A stretch of 64,000 bases of DNA from an uncultured Verrucomicrobiota bacterium (GTDB lineage Bacteria; Verrucomicrobiota; Kiritimatiellia; CAIVKH01), in assembly GCA_937872895.1 (NCBI GenBank), contig CALMUP010000051.1, forward strand, positions 1 through 64,000, read 5' to 3'. The notes beneath the pieces were generated by a model, which was given only the letters and a program-made list of their open reading frames with translations, was not told where the DNA came from and did not search any database. How positions within the stretch are numbered: position 1 is the first letter of the stretch; every line of letters begins with the position of its first letter. Both the position numbers and the translations under genes were made by a program. Positions 32,005-40,867 of the stretch are shown in pieces.

Positions 32005-33537
32005 GTGAGCGACGAGGAACCCAAAGCCGGAGGCATCCGGGAGAAACTGGCGGGCTTGCCGGACAAGCCGGGCGTGTATTTCATGCGTGACGGCAACGGG
32101 CGGATCATCTACGTCGGCAAGGCGGCGTCGCTGCGCAACCGGGTCCGCACCTACTTCCAGCCGTCGACCCTGCACAAGGCGGAGCCGAAGTTGCGCGGAT
32201 TGATCAAGAGCATCGCCGACTTCGAGTACCTGGTGGTGCGCAGCGAGGCGGAAGCGCTGGTGACGGAAAACCGGATGATCAAGGAGTTCCGGCCGCACTA
32301 CAACAAGGCGCTGAAGGACGACAAGCGGTTCCTCTTGCTGCGGGTGCATCCGGAGGATCCGTTCCCCCGTTTCGAGACCTGCCGCATCAAGAAGAACGAC
32401 GGGGCGATCTACCTCGGTCCGTTTGTGCGGCCCGGTTCGGCGCGTTGCGTGGTGGAATACCTCGAGAAGGAATTCGGCCTGCGCTCGTGTCCGCCGCGCG
32501 TGCCCGGCGAGGAGCATTACCGTCATTGCCACAACGACGTTATCCGGTTTTGCTCCGCGCCCTGCATGGGCCGGATCAGCGCGGAGGCGTACCGCACCCG
32601 GGTGATGGAGGCGGTGGCGCTGGTGAAAGGCGAGCGGCGCGACCACCTGGAGCGGCTGAAGCGCGAGATGGAGGAGGCCTCTGCGGCGATGGAGTTCGAG
32701 CGGGCGGCGGTGTTGCGCGATGTGAGCTCGGCCTTGTGGTCGGCGATCCGCGAATTCAGCAAGGGCATGAAGGATCTGGAGATCCGCACCGAGGAGGCGC
32801 GGCGCGGCACGGTGGAGCTGCAGCGGATCCTCGGACTCCCCGGCCCGGCGGCGCTGATCGAGTGCTTCGACAATTCGAACATTTCCGGAACCCATGCGGT
32901 GTCGGCGATGGTGGCGGCGGTGAACGGGGTCCCCCACCCCCAGCGGTACCGGCACTACCGGATCAAGTCGGTCGAGGGCATCGACGACCCGGCGATGATG
33001 GCCGAGGCGGTGGGCCGCCGGTACCGGCGGTTGCTGGACGAACACAAGCCGTTGCCCGACCTCGTGTTGATCGATGGCGGCGTGACCCAGCTCAAGGCGG
33101 CGCGCGAGGCGCTGGCGTCGCTGGGCATCACCAGCTTGCCGACGGCGGGACTGGCCAAGCGGTTCGAGGAGATCCATGTCGCGACCGATTTCGCCACGCC
33201 ACCGATCCGGTTGCCGATGGACTCCGATGCGTTGAAGGTGCTGCAGCGCCTCCGCGACGAGGCGCACCGGTTCTCCCTGGCCTACCACCGCACGCTGCGG
33301 GCGCGGAAGATCCGCGAGTCGGTGCTCGATGAGATCGAGGGCATCGGCGCCAAGCGCAAGGAGGTCCTGATCAAGCACTTTGGCTCGGTGTTGCGGCTGG
33401 CCCGCGCCCCGGTCGAGGCGATCGCCGCCGCACCAGGCATCGGCCCGGTCATGGCTGCGTTGATCAAGGAGCAGCTGGGGGCACGGCTGAAGCGGACGGC
33501 CGCGCGGTATCCGTTGGATTCATCGACCACCGAGTGA
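32005..33537 (+). CDS. uvrC: Excinuclease ABC subunit C
   Basis: A 510-residue UvrC, the dual-incision nuclease of nucleotide excision repair. Domains in order: GIY-YIG endonuclease (PGVYFMRDGNGRIIYVGKAA), a UVR/UvrB-contact helix pair (LKREMEEASAAMEFERAAVL), the RNase-H-like nuclease (LIECFDNSNISGTHAVSAMV, then LVLIDGGVTQLKAA), and C-terminal helix-hairpin-helix motifs (EIEGIGAKRKEVLIKHFGS, AAAPGIGPVMAALI). Somewhat shorter than common 600-residue homologues but complete. GTG start at 32005, because the neighbouring ATG is followed at once by a stop. Confidence 0.95.
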   Translation: MSDEEPKAGGIREKLAGLPDKPGVYFMRDGNGRIIYVGKAASLRNRVRTYFQPSTLHKAEPKLRGLIKSIADFEYLVVRSEAEALVTENRMIKEFRPHYNKALKDDKRFLLLRVHPEDPFPRFETCRIKKNDGAIYLGPFVRPGSARCVVEYLEKEFGLRSCPPRVPGEEHYRHCHNDVIRFCSAPCMGRISAEAYRTRVMEAVALVKGERRDHLERLKREMEEASAAMEFERAAVLRDVSSALWSAIREFSKGMKDLEIRTEEARRGTVELQRILGLPGPAALIECFDNSNISGTHAVSAMVAAVNGVPHPQRYRHYRIKSVEGIDDPAMMAEAVGRRYRRLLDEHKPLPDLVLIDGGVTQLKAAREALASLGITSLPTAGLAKRFEEIHVATDFATPPIRLPMDSDALKVLQRLRDEAHRFSLAYHRTLRARKIRESVLDEIEGIGAKRKEVLIKHFGSVLRLARAPVEAIAAAPGIGPVMAALIKEQLGARLKRTAARYPLDSSTTE

Positions 33538-33560
33538 TGCGCGACCCACGCGGTACACGC

Positions 33561-36086
33561 TCAGGGCAGCCGGGTCATGGTTATGCGCTCGATGCGCACA
33601 TCAGCCGTGCTGTCATAGATGAATACGACCTGGAAGGGCAACCCATCGCGACGTTCCACGACACCTTGCGCCGGCCTTCCGGCCAGCACCTCAACGGCCA
33701 CACCGCGACCGGTGAAATCATCCTCCTCGAGGTTGATCACACCGAGCCGGGTACCTTCCGGTGCGTTGGAGGAAACATCGATGACAACCTGGTAGCGACC
33801 GGGCGGCAGCGGCAACTTCGGGCCGTACAAACTGATAGCGGCCGGGTCGGTGCCAGCTTCCAGCGTAACCGACTCATCGTCAAAATCGAGGAATCCGGCG
33901 TGGAAAAATCGTGCGGCGGTCCAGACGACCGGAACATCCGGCGTCCATGCCGGCATGGTTCCGGCCACCAGCAGGAACAGGTCGACATCGATGGTTCCCT
34001 CAACCACCTCGATGCGCGGTTGCGACTCCACGAGCGGCGCGGTCGCGGCAATGGGCAGATCAAACCATTCCCACGCATCAACCCCGATGGCGCGGGTGAA
34101 GACCGAACCACCCGGCTGCTCCGACATCCGCACGGTACCATGGCCGCGCATCCGGACCTTCCACACGGCATCCAGGGACAGGGCAATCCGTTCTGCTTGC
34201 CCGGTCACAACCTGTCCGGCTTCCAGGGCAACATACCCGCGAGCTCCGGCATCCTGTTCAATTCGAACCGCCTTCGGATCGGGAGCGAATCGTTCAGCCT
34301 CCAACCGTCGCCCCGAGAAGTCGAGGTTCCAATCCGGCTTGAATGGCTCGCGCGGCTCGGGTTGCGCCAACAAGCGGAAGGCCCAGACCCGCTCATCGCG
34401 CCCGAGAAATTCCATGCGAGGATGTTCCATCAGTCGGACCAGGGTTCGGCCCACCGGGGCGGCGCTGACCATTTCCGGATAGATGTTCTGGTGGACGAGG
34501 ATATAGGGGATGCCGCGCGCGAGCAGGTCATCGATCTGCGCGTCGGTCAGCACGCCCTGATTGACCGAGGAGAACGGGGCGTAGAACTCGCGCTGGTACT
34601 GCGAGGCCGACATCGGCTTGTAGCCGTTGGCCATCCTGATCCGATAGTGCACGGCGTGCATCTGGTACACCGAACTGTAGTGCGAGTCCCCCGGCCAGAG
34701 CGGCACCATGATCGCGCCGGGCCGGCGCTGGTGGGCGGTGGCATCGTCGACGACGGCCTGGTAGGCACCCTGCTCGAGATCAAGCCAGGTCATGGCGATG
34801 GCGACGTGCTGGTAGCAGGCCACCCCGAGCCACGCAGCCAGGCCGAACCAGGCCATCCGGAGCCAACGACCGGGCCAGGCGGCGGCGAAGTTCCAGGCCA
34901 GCACCATCATCACCGCGATGAACGGAGGCACAAGGCAGAAGATCTTCGCGGACTGCCGGATGTTCGAGTAGAACGGCATGTGGGCGCGGGCGAGATCGAA
35001 GAGCTTGCCGCCCATCGGCCCGAAGGTGCCGGCGGCGAGCAGGATCATTCCGATCAGGCCGACAAACAGGAGTGTGTAGACCCGGGCCTCGCGTTGCGCT
35101 TCAACCGGACCCTCGCGAAAGATCAACCGCATCAGGGCGAGGGCGAGGCCGGCGATCAGCAGCAGGATCAAGCCGTAGCCGAGGAAGATGTGGCCGGTCA
35201 CGCCGCCGTCGAGCTTGAACAACCCGTGCAGGTACGGGGAGAACAGGGCGGCCTCGTCCCAGGTGCGGGTTTTCTCGGCCACGAGGTGGACGGTGTGGAG
35301 GTGGCGCAGCCCGATGCCACCGGCGAGGAACAACGGGACCGGGATCAGGGCCTTGACCAGGCGCAGGTAGGCGGATGGTTCGCGCCACGGGAACGAGCTT
35401 CGCTTGAGCAAGGCGACCAGGCACCAGCCGGGCACGACCAACGCTCCGAAGAAGAACGCATGCATGTCGGTCCACAGCGCCATGAGCAGGGACATGCCGG
35501 CGAGCAGGCCACCGCGCAACCGTTCCTCGCGCACCGCCCGGTCGAGGCCGAGCAGGATCAGCGGGATCCACATCAGGGCGGGGCCGATGGTGCTGCCGCC
35601 AAGCAGGCTGGCCCAGCGGAACGGGAGGGCGAGCGACAGGGTCGCGGCGAGCGCGGCGATGCTTTCGCGGTCGGTGTAGCGGCGGGCCAACGCCCAGGTC
35701 GCCCACAGGGACCACCACGTGGTCAGCAGGTGCAGCATGTTCCACCCGAGCGCATCGCGCGCCCCCGGTGAAAACAGCGAGAAGACCAGCACGAAGGGGA
35801 TGTAGTACGGATCGGGCTCGTACCGGGCCGTGTCGTCGCCGGTGTTGAACTCGTAGAGGTTGTAGAACAGCGGGGTCTCGCCGAACACCATGTCCTTCAC
35901 CAGGACCAGGTAGTAGAGGTACTGGAGGTGGTCGCCGGGGGTCATCGAGCAGATCGGTGGCGCATGATAATGCTGGGACGAATAGGCGATGGCCCGGTGC
36001 ATATGGCGCGGCAACGGCCAGGTGAACAGAACCCACACAACGAGGGCAAGGGCGAACGAAATCAAGGCTCTACGGGCGGTGGTCAT
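33561..36086 (-). CDS. Large multi-pass membrane protein of the YfhO / GT-C type
   Basis: An 841-residue protein. The N-terminal two-thirds has about ten to twelve membrane helices with a first periplasmic loop holding YNLYEFNTGDD; the C-terminal 300 residues form a soluble beta-rich region. The layout matches YfhO-like/GT-C proteins that transfer sugars from lipid carriers or modify cell-surface polymers. The loop RQSAKIFCLVPPF and the motif SSVNQGVLTDAQIDDLLARG support membership without giving a substrate. Last gene of the split-GT/dehydrogenase run; converges on uvrC with 23 bases between. Confidence 0.75.
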   Translation of the reverse strand: MTTARRALISFALALVVWVLFTWPLPRHMHRAIAYSSQHYHAPPICSMTPGDHLQYLYYLVLVKDMVFGETPLFYNLYEFNTGDDTARYEPDPYYIPFVLVFSLFSPGARDALGWNMLHLLTTWWSLWATWALARRYTDRESIAALAATLSLALPFRWASLLGGSTIGPALMWIPLILLGLDRAVREERLRGGLLAGMSLLMALWTDMHAFFFGALVVPGWCLVALLKRSSFPWREPSAYLRLVKALIPVPLFLAGGIGLRHLHTVHLVAEKTRTWDEAALFSPYLHGLFKLDGGVTGHIFLGYGLILLLIAGLALALMRLIFREGPVEAQREARVYTLLFVGLIGMILLAAGTFGPMGGKLFDLARAHMPFYSNIRQSAKIFCLVPPFIAVMMVLAWNFAAAWPGRWLRMAWFGLAAWLGVACYQHVAIAMTWLDLEQGAYQAVVDDATAHQRRPGAIMVPLWPGDSHYSSVYQMHAVHYRIRMANGYKPMSASQYQREFYAPFSSVNQGVLTDAQIDDLLARGIPYILVHQNIYPEMVSAAPVGRTLVRLMEHPRMEFLGRDERVWAFRLLAQPEPREPFKPDWNLDFSGRRLEAERFAPDPKAVRIEQDAGARGYVALEAGQVVTGQAERIALSLDAVWKVRMRGHGTVRMSEQPGGSVFTRAIGVDAWEWFDLPIAATAPLVESQPRIEVVEGTIDVDLFLLVAGTMPAWTPDVPVVWTAARFFHAGFLDFDDESVTLEAGTDPAAISLYGPKLPLPPGRYQVVIDVSSNAPEGTRLGVINLEEDDFTGRGVAVEVLAGRPAQGVVERRDGLPFQVVFIYDSTADVRIERITMTRLP

Positions 36087-36126
36087 GCGAGCGTCCTAGC
36101 CAAATTTTCCCGGGGTGTCGATGGGA

Positions 36127-37611
36127 TTATCGCCCCGTTTCGGCGCTTCCGCGAAGGCATGCCTCCACGGCGCGGCCGGTTGCAGCGGCATCCCACCCGA
36201 ACAACGGCGCAGCGATCGCGGCGATGGCTTCCACCTCCGAACGGGCCGGGCTCCGGAACGCCCCGCTACCGATGCGCCGGAATACAATATCCTCCAGATT
36301 CCGCGCCTCCTCGTTCTCGATGGCATGGCGGATCGAAGCAGGGGTCCACGGCTCCGCAGCTCTGGTAGCATCGCGCAGCGGCTCGTTCCACCAGGCGACC
36401 GGTTCCGGGGCATCGAGCGCGGCAGCGATGCGCACGAGGGCCCGCCGGGCCACCATCGGCGCGGTGGTGTACTTGACCGTTTGCACCAAGGTGAATCCCG
36501 AGGGCCATGCGTGCTCCCCGGCACTCTGCAGGACCACCTCGCGGGATGGCTCGCCGGGTCGCGAACGGGAAGCGGGCAGCAACCCGGCGTGAACGGTCAC
36601 GACATCGGAACGGGTGAGTGTACCGCCTCCGAAGGCACCCTGAACATCCTCGAGCCATGCCTCGATCTCGGATTCCGCCACGGCGGGTCGCGCAAGACCG
36701 GACGTTGCGGGATCGTACCAGGTCCCGACCATCACCCCGGACCGCCACGGCACGAAGAAGAGGTTCCGCCATCCGCCATCGCGGCGTCGCACCGGCACGG
36801 CGAGTCCGACGGGTCCGGGCCATGGCCGGTCGATCACCAGATTGACCGCGCGGACCCAGCGGGCCGGGGCGGCCGCGGCAACGGAGGGCCATTGCTCGGC
36901 CCCGGCCGACGGTGCACCCGCAGCCCACGCAACATGGCGCGCCGTCACCTCGCCCTGCTCACCCGTACATGGATCCACGAGGGCTATCCCGCGGCAGCCT
37001 GTGGCATTCGTCAACAGCCGTGTCACGTTGGTATGGGTGGCCAGGAACGCACCATGGCGGCGGGCATCGAGGGCGAAGGCAAGGGTCAATCGTTCGGTAT
37101 CCTCGGCCACGGCGTCGTACCACACCGCACCACCACGCTGGCCGGAGGGAAGGATGACTTCAGGAAACAGGTGGGCCATATCCACTCGATCAATCAAGCG
37201 CGCGGCAGGGAGTTGCCGATCAGCCCGCACATCGCGGTTCCGGTCGGCACTGATCCATTCATTCAGGGCGAGGGCCAGGGTAAGGGCCGGCCGCGAGCGG
37301 GTACCGAAACGGGTCAATGGCATGGCGAAAGCGCGTGGCACGACCAGGTCGGGCGCGATCCGAAGCAGCAGCGAGCGCGCCGCGATGGATTCACGCATGC
37401 GCCGGATATCGAGGTGCTGCAGGTAGCGCAGCCCACCGTGGATCACCTTCAGGCTGTTTGCGGAAACTCCGCCGCCGATATCGCCGCGATCCACCAGCAA
37501 TACGGACAACCCGTTGCGCGCGGCCAGGGAAGCCAGGGAAGACCCGGCGATGCCGCCCCCGACCACCACCAGATCAACCGCGACAGGCCAGCGTGATGCA
37601 GCGCCACTCAT
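36127..37611 (-). CDS. GlpD-like FAD-dependent dehydrogenase
   Basis: A 494-residue flavoprotein of the glycerol-3-phosphate dehydrogenase / DAO group. FAD-binding VDLVVVGGGIAGSSLASLAA followed by ANSLKVIHGGLRYLQHLD, the hallmark GlpD segment, then GGAVWYDAVAEDTERLTLAF, and TLVQTVKYTTAPMVARRAL late. It lies among glycosyltransferase genes, one base after the GT4 C-terminal half, so it may act on a glycerol-phosphate- or polyol-containing precursor rather than in central glycerol metabolism. That role is inferred from context only. Confidence 0.8.
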   Translation of the reverse strand: MSGAASRWPVAVDLVVVGGGIAGSSLASLAARNGLSVLLVDRGDIGGGVSANSLKVIHGGLRYLQHLDIRRMRESIAARSLLLRIAPDLVVPRAFAMPLTRFGTRSRPALTLALALNEWISADRNRDVRADRQLPAARLIDRVDMAHLFPEVILPSGQRGGAVWYDAVAEDTERLTLAFALDARRHGAFLATHTNVTRLLTNATGCRGIALVDPCTGEQGEVTARHVAWAAGAPSAGAEQWPSVAAAAPARWVRAVNLVIDRPWPGPVGLAVPVRRRDGGWRNLFFVPWRSGVMVGTWYDPATSGLARPAVAESEIEAWLEDVQGAFGGGTLTRSDVVTVHAGLLPASRSRPGEPSREVVLQSAGEHAWPSGFTLVQTVKYTTAPMVARRALVRIAAALDAPEPVAWWNEPLRDATRAAEPWTPASIRHAIENEEARNLEDIVFRRIGSGAFRSPARSEVEAIAAIAAPLFGWDAAATGRAVEACLRGSAETGR

Positions 37612-37612
37612 G

Positions 37613-38206
37613 TCAACGCTTTTGGGACTTCGTCGCGCCCGACTTCACGGCTGACTCCACATAGGTGTACATTTCATCAAGCGAGCGCTTGAAGGCGTCC
37701 AGCGAGTACCGTTCGCTCATCAGCTGCTTGCCTAATCTGGCCAGTTGGGCACGCAGCTCCGCCGAATCGGCCAGGCGGCGCATGCCCGCGGCCATGGCCG
37801 TCGGCTCCGGCTTCACCAGCACCGACACCTCCGGGGTCAACACCTGGGTATGGGTGAACAGATCGGTCGCCAGCACCGGTTTCTCCGCATCAAGGTACGA
37901 ATAGATCTTCATCGGGGTATTGGTACCCTTGATGCGGGGAGAGACCAACACATCAGCCTCGGCAAAGAATTCGCCCATGCGGTCCACCGGTTGATGGCCG
38001 CGCAATTCAACCCAAGCCGTCAAACCAAGATCTCCGACCTTTTCCCGGTACCTGGCCACATCCGCCGGGATTCCTCCAACGATAACCAGACGATCGGCAG
38101 GACGGATACAATGGTGCAGGGCAAAGGCCTGCAGCAGGAGATCGATGCCTTGATAGGCCTCAAGATTCCCGATGTACATGAAAACGATGCCGCCCGGGTC
38201 ACTCAT
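37613..38206 (-). CDS. Glycosyltransferase GT4, C-terminal (donor-binding) half as a separate gene
   Basis: A 197-residue protein that is only the C-terminal Rossmann domain of a GT-B/GT4 enzyme: FMYIGNLEAYQGIDLLLQAF at its start, LVIVGGIPADVARYREK, FFAEADVLVSPRIKGTNTPM, then KIYSYLDAEKPVLAT, and the C-terminal helix SLDAFKRSLDEMYTYVES. The nucleotide-sugar site is here. The N-terminal domain is encoded by the preceding gene, with a four-base ATGA overlap. In most bacteria both halves are one chain. Confidence 0.85.
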   Translation of the reverse strand: MSDPGGIVFMYIGNLEAYQGIDLLLQAFALHHCIRPADRLVIVGGIPADVARYREKVGDLGLTAWVELRGHQPVDRMGEFFAEADVLVSPRIKGTNTPMKIYSYLDAEKPVLATDLFTHTQVLTPEVSVLVKPEPTAMAAGMRRLADSAELRAQLARLGKQLMSERYSLDAFKRSLDEMYTYVESAVKSGATKSQKR

Positions 38207-38790
38207 GCCGATGTGTTTTTCTTGCGTTGATCCTCAAGCAGGGAGACATCACGCAGCACCACCACGCGGGCCGGCTCGCATGGCGCGATGGAGGATGCCA
38301 AGGCTTCACACACCGGGGCCACCAGCAGCGCGTGGTACACCACTGGACGGATCAAGGCACGCATAATCCATTGCATGGGCTTGAACCAGGGGAATTTTTC
38401 GACGATCTGGTCGGGCAACGAGGAATCCATGTCGTAGATGTACGGAATACCAAACAATTTCCGCACCACGAGCGCCATGAAACCCGCCTCCTCCACGGCA
38501 TGAATCACATCTGGACGATGGCGGCGCACCAACCGAATAGCCTTGAAAAACATCAACAGGTCGCAGCCCACTTTTCTCAAGGAAAGCCCGGGCCGCACCC
38601 CATTCAACATCCGCCATGCCGGAATGCGGTGAAGGGTCAGGCCCGGATACGCCACATCACGCCCCTCATGAAACACCAGCAGGTGGACGTCGTGACCCCG
38701 TTCGCACAAGGAACGGACCATCAGGTCCACCGCAATCGGCGTACCGCGCTCCTGATAGAAAGGTTGGGGGGCTAAAACCAGAATCTTCAT
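38203..38790 (-). CDS. Glycosyltransferase GT4, N-terminal (acceptor-binding) half as a separate gene
   Basis: A 195-residue N-terminal GT-B domain: MKILVLAPQPFYQERGTPIA (the usual GT4 start), VRSLCERGHDVHLLVFHEG, then DVIHAVEEAGFMALVVRKLF, IPYIYDMDSSLPDQI, and VAPVCEALASSIAP. It ends at KKNTSA where the inter-domain linker should begin. ATG 38790 is preferred to the TTG further upstream. Together with 37613-38206 it makes a full-length GT4; the overlap suggests the halves are made together and assemble, unless a base change in assembly split one gene. Confidence 0.85.
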   Translation of the reverse strand: MKILVLAPQPFYQERGTPIAVDLMVRSLCERGHDVHLLVFHEGRDVAYPGLTLHRIPAWRMLNGVRPGLSLRKVGCDLLMFFKAIRLVRRHRPDVIHAVEEAGFMALVVRKLFGIPYIYDMDSSLPDQIVEKFPWFKPMQWIMRALIRPVVYHALLVAPVCEALASSIAPCEPARVVVLRDVSLLEDQRKKNTSA

Positions 38791-38976
38791 GATATCTTTC
38801 GACAACCAACAAGTCGATCCGTCCTTGCCACAAAACTAGGAGCTTTCCCGATGTATGCAAGCAGTATTTACTAGTATCTCGCCAGCAACGACATACGCAA
38901 TAAGTAATCCCGCAGAAACGGGGGCGCGCGCGCATACAACGCCATATTTTACAGCTTTTTGTTTGATATCGCTAAT

Positions 38977-38990
38977 TTATTACGTAATAA
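38977..38990. promoter_or_regulatory. Perfect palindrome TTATTACGTAATAA upstream of the RHH-like regulator
   Basis: A 14-base perfect inverted repeat in an AT-rich 220-base gap between the divergent GT4 N-half (38790) and the regulator gene (39011). It ends 20 bases before the regulator's ATG, where an autoregulatory operator would lie. The surrounding AATTTATTACGTAAT could also hold promoter elements. Confidence 0.5.
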
Positions 38991-39010
38991 AAGAAACCAC
39001 GCACACGTTT

Positions 39011-39529
39011 ATGCATAGTAACAACAGTTCATCGCCCAAGAATCATCGTCGCACCCGATCCAAGGGGGGGCGACCAAGAAAGTTTTCCGAGCCCAGTCGG
39101 CCGGTAACCGTCACCTTGCCCGATTCCACCATCGAACAACTGGCCTTGATCGACCAGGACCGTGCGCGGGCGATTGCGAAGGCCGCACAACTGGCGTGTG
39201 GTGTGGCCAAGCCTGAGGCTCCGGATGTGGAGATTTGTGATGCGGGTGGCAACCGGGCATTGATCGTGGTGAAACCCAACCGTTATTTGCGGCAATTGGA
39301 ATGTATTCGTCTATTGGAGTTGATGCCTGGCCGTTCGTTGATCTCCATTCCGCCGGGAACCCCCTCCTCCATCATCGAGGTCGGCTTGCGCGACCTGCTG
39401 GACTCGGTTCCCAAAACCGAGGTCAGGGAACGGGCCTTGCTGGAAAAACTGACGGCCATTTTTCGGAGGTCCCGCCACGCGAATGCCATGTCCAAGGAAG
39501 AAATCCTGATCGTTCCGCATGAATCCTGA
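39011..39529 (+). CDS. AT-hook plus ribbon-helix-helix-like DNA-binding protein
   Basis: A 172-residue protein. The basic N-terminus RRTRSKGGRPRKFSE contains a GRPRK AT-hook. Next comes PVTVTLPDSTIEQLALIDQD, then RARAIAKAAQLA, with the strand-helix-helix order of RHH regulators. The C-terminal half (ALIVVKPNRYLRQLECIRLL, LISIPPGTPSSIIEVGLRDL) looks like an output or dimer domain. No family name comes to mind. Position suggests it controls the polysaccharide locus. ATG 39011 is used because upstream residues are not conserved-looking. Its end overlaps the next gene by 11 bases. Confidence 0.7.
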   Translation: MHSNNSSSPKNHRRTRSKGGRPRKFSEPSRPVTVTLPDSTIEQLALIDQDRARAIAKAAQLACGVAKPEAPDVEICDAGGNRALIVVKPNRYLRQLECIRLLELMPGRSLISIPPGTPSSIIEVGLRDLLDSVPKTEVRERALLEKLTAIFRRSRHANAMSKEEILIVPHES

Positions 39530-40814
39530 AGCCTCATTCACACCCCCTCTTGTTGTCCGCCTGACCGACCTCGCCCATCGCAGGTGGGGCGGATTTCCCG
39601 CCCGTATTCTCCGCGCAGGCTTGTTGTTCGCAGCGCTGGCTTGCTTCTTCCTCGCCGCCGCAGTGATCGTGCGCGGTGAGCCGTGGGCGTTCATTATCTA
39701 TGCCGAGGATCCGTATGCCCATGCGGCCGGCGGGTTCCTTTTCCTGGCCGCCTGGCATTGGTTTGGCCGTGGATACCGGGAGGGCTGGCCGGCCTGGCGG
39801 GCACGGCTGGGTAAAGCCATGCTGGCCTTGTTCGGCTTCGCGTTTTCTTTTGCGGCAGCCGAGGTCTGTTTGCGCATGGTGATGCATGCTCGGCAGCAGG
39901 GCAATTCCCTGCAAACGCTCAACAACCTTGACCGACAACAACCCAAGGATATTCGAACCACGCATCCGCTCGGCCTGATCGTTGAACCGAGCCCGTATCC
40001 GTCCATCGTGTACCAATTGCGCCCGGATCTGGACCTGCCGTTTGGCAACCGGGCCTTGCGCACCAACCGGATCGGCCTGCGTGATTCGGTTGACTACCCG
40101 GTGGGGCGGCTCCCCCACTCCGTCCGGATTGTCGGCTTGGGCGACTCCGGCATGTTCGGGTGGGATGTTGACCAGGACGGTGACTACCTGGCCGTCATGG
40201 AGCGGACGCTGCAGGCCCGCCAGGACGGGGTGACCTACGAAGCCATGAACTTCGCGGTGCCCGGCTACAATTCCCAGCTTGAGGTGGAAACCCTCAAGCA
40301 TCGCGCACTGGCCTACGACCCGGATATTGTCGTGGTGGGCTGGTGCGAAAACGATGGTCAACTTCCGTTCTTCCTGCTGGAAAAGGAGGATTTCGCCCGC
40401 CGCGACGTGTCATTCCTGAACATGCTGCTGACCCGCCGCGACGACTTCCGCCAGATCGCCAGCGGCACCCGGATCAAGGATCTCCGCACCATGGACCGGA
40501 GCAACGTCAGCGCGGACATTCTAAGCGGAACGGAAGCGGAGGGACTTCGCCGGGTCTTCACCGAACTGAAGACCTTGAGCGACCAGCACGGATTCCATGT
40601 GCTGGTCTTCGGGCCCCTCGGCGATGGCATTCACCGCCTGATCACCGAGATCGGATTGCCGACCTACAACACCCGGCAACGAATCAAGATCGACGACTAT
40701 CCCCTGGAGTGGGCCATCCACTTCATGCACCCCCGCCCCGAAGGTCACCAGGTCCTCGGCGAACGACTCGCTGCGGAGTTGCACGACCGAGGCTGGTTGA
40801 TCCCGCGTCCGTGA
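39519..40814 (+). CDS. Membrane-anchored SGNH/GDSL-like hydrolase
   Basis: A 431-residue protein with N-terminal hydrophobic segments (LLFAALACFFLAAAVIV, and LALFGFAFSFAAAEV) and a C-terminal SGNH domain: block I VRIVGLGDSGMFGWDVDQDG with nucleophile Ser, block II MNFAVPGYNSQLEVETL, block III VVVGWCENDGQLPF, and final HPRPEGHQVLGERLA with the catalytic His. Such proteins often remove or move acyl groups on surface glycans. It starts inside the regulator gene's end, so the two are coupled. Confidence 0.82.
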   Translation: MNPEASFTPPLVVRLTDLAHRRWGGFPARILRAGLLFAALACFFLAAAVIVRGEPWAFIIYAEDPYAHAAGGFLFLAAWHWFGRGYREGWPAWRARLGKAMLALFGFAFSFAAAEVCLRMVMHARQQGNSLQTLNNLDRQQPKDIRTTHPLGLIVEPSPYPSIVYQLRPDLDLPFGNRALRTNRIGLRDSVDYPVGRLPHSVRIVGLGDSGMFGWDVDQDGDYLAVMERTLQARQDGVTYEAMNFAVPGYNSQLEVETLKHRALAYDPDIVVVGWCENDGQLPFFLLEKEDFARRDVSFLNMLLTRRDDFRQIASGTRIKDLRTMDRSNVSADILSGTEAEGLRRVFTELKTLSDQHGFHVLVFGPLGDGIHRLITEIGLPTYNTRQRIKIDDYPLEWAIHFMHPRPEGHQVLGERLAAELHDRGWLIPRP

Positions 40815-40867
40815 CCTGATCAGCAATGTTTTATTGATGCACCCGGCCAAACCGGTAAGGTTGGATC

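Noticed and set aside
33534-35771. 745-residue plus-strand frame after uvrC
   Set aside because: Antisense to the membrane protein at 33561-36086, which has real membrane helices and a soluble domain; the plus-strand product has no family character.
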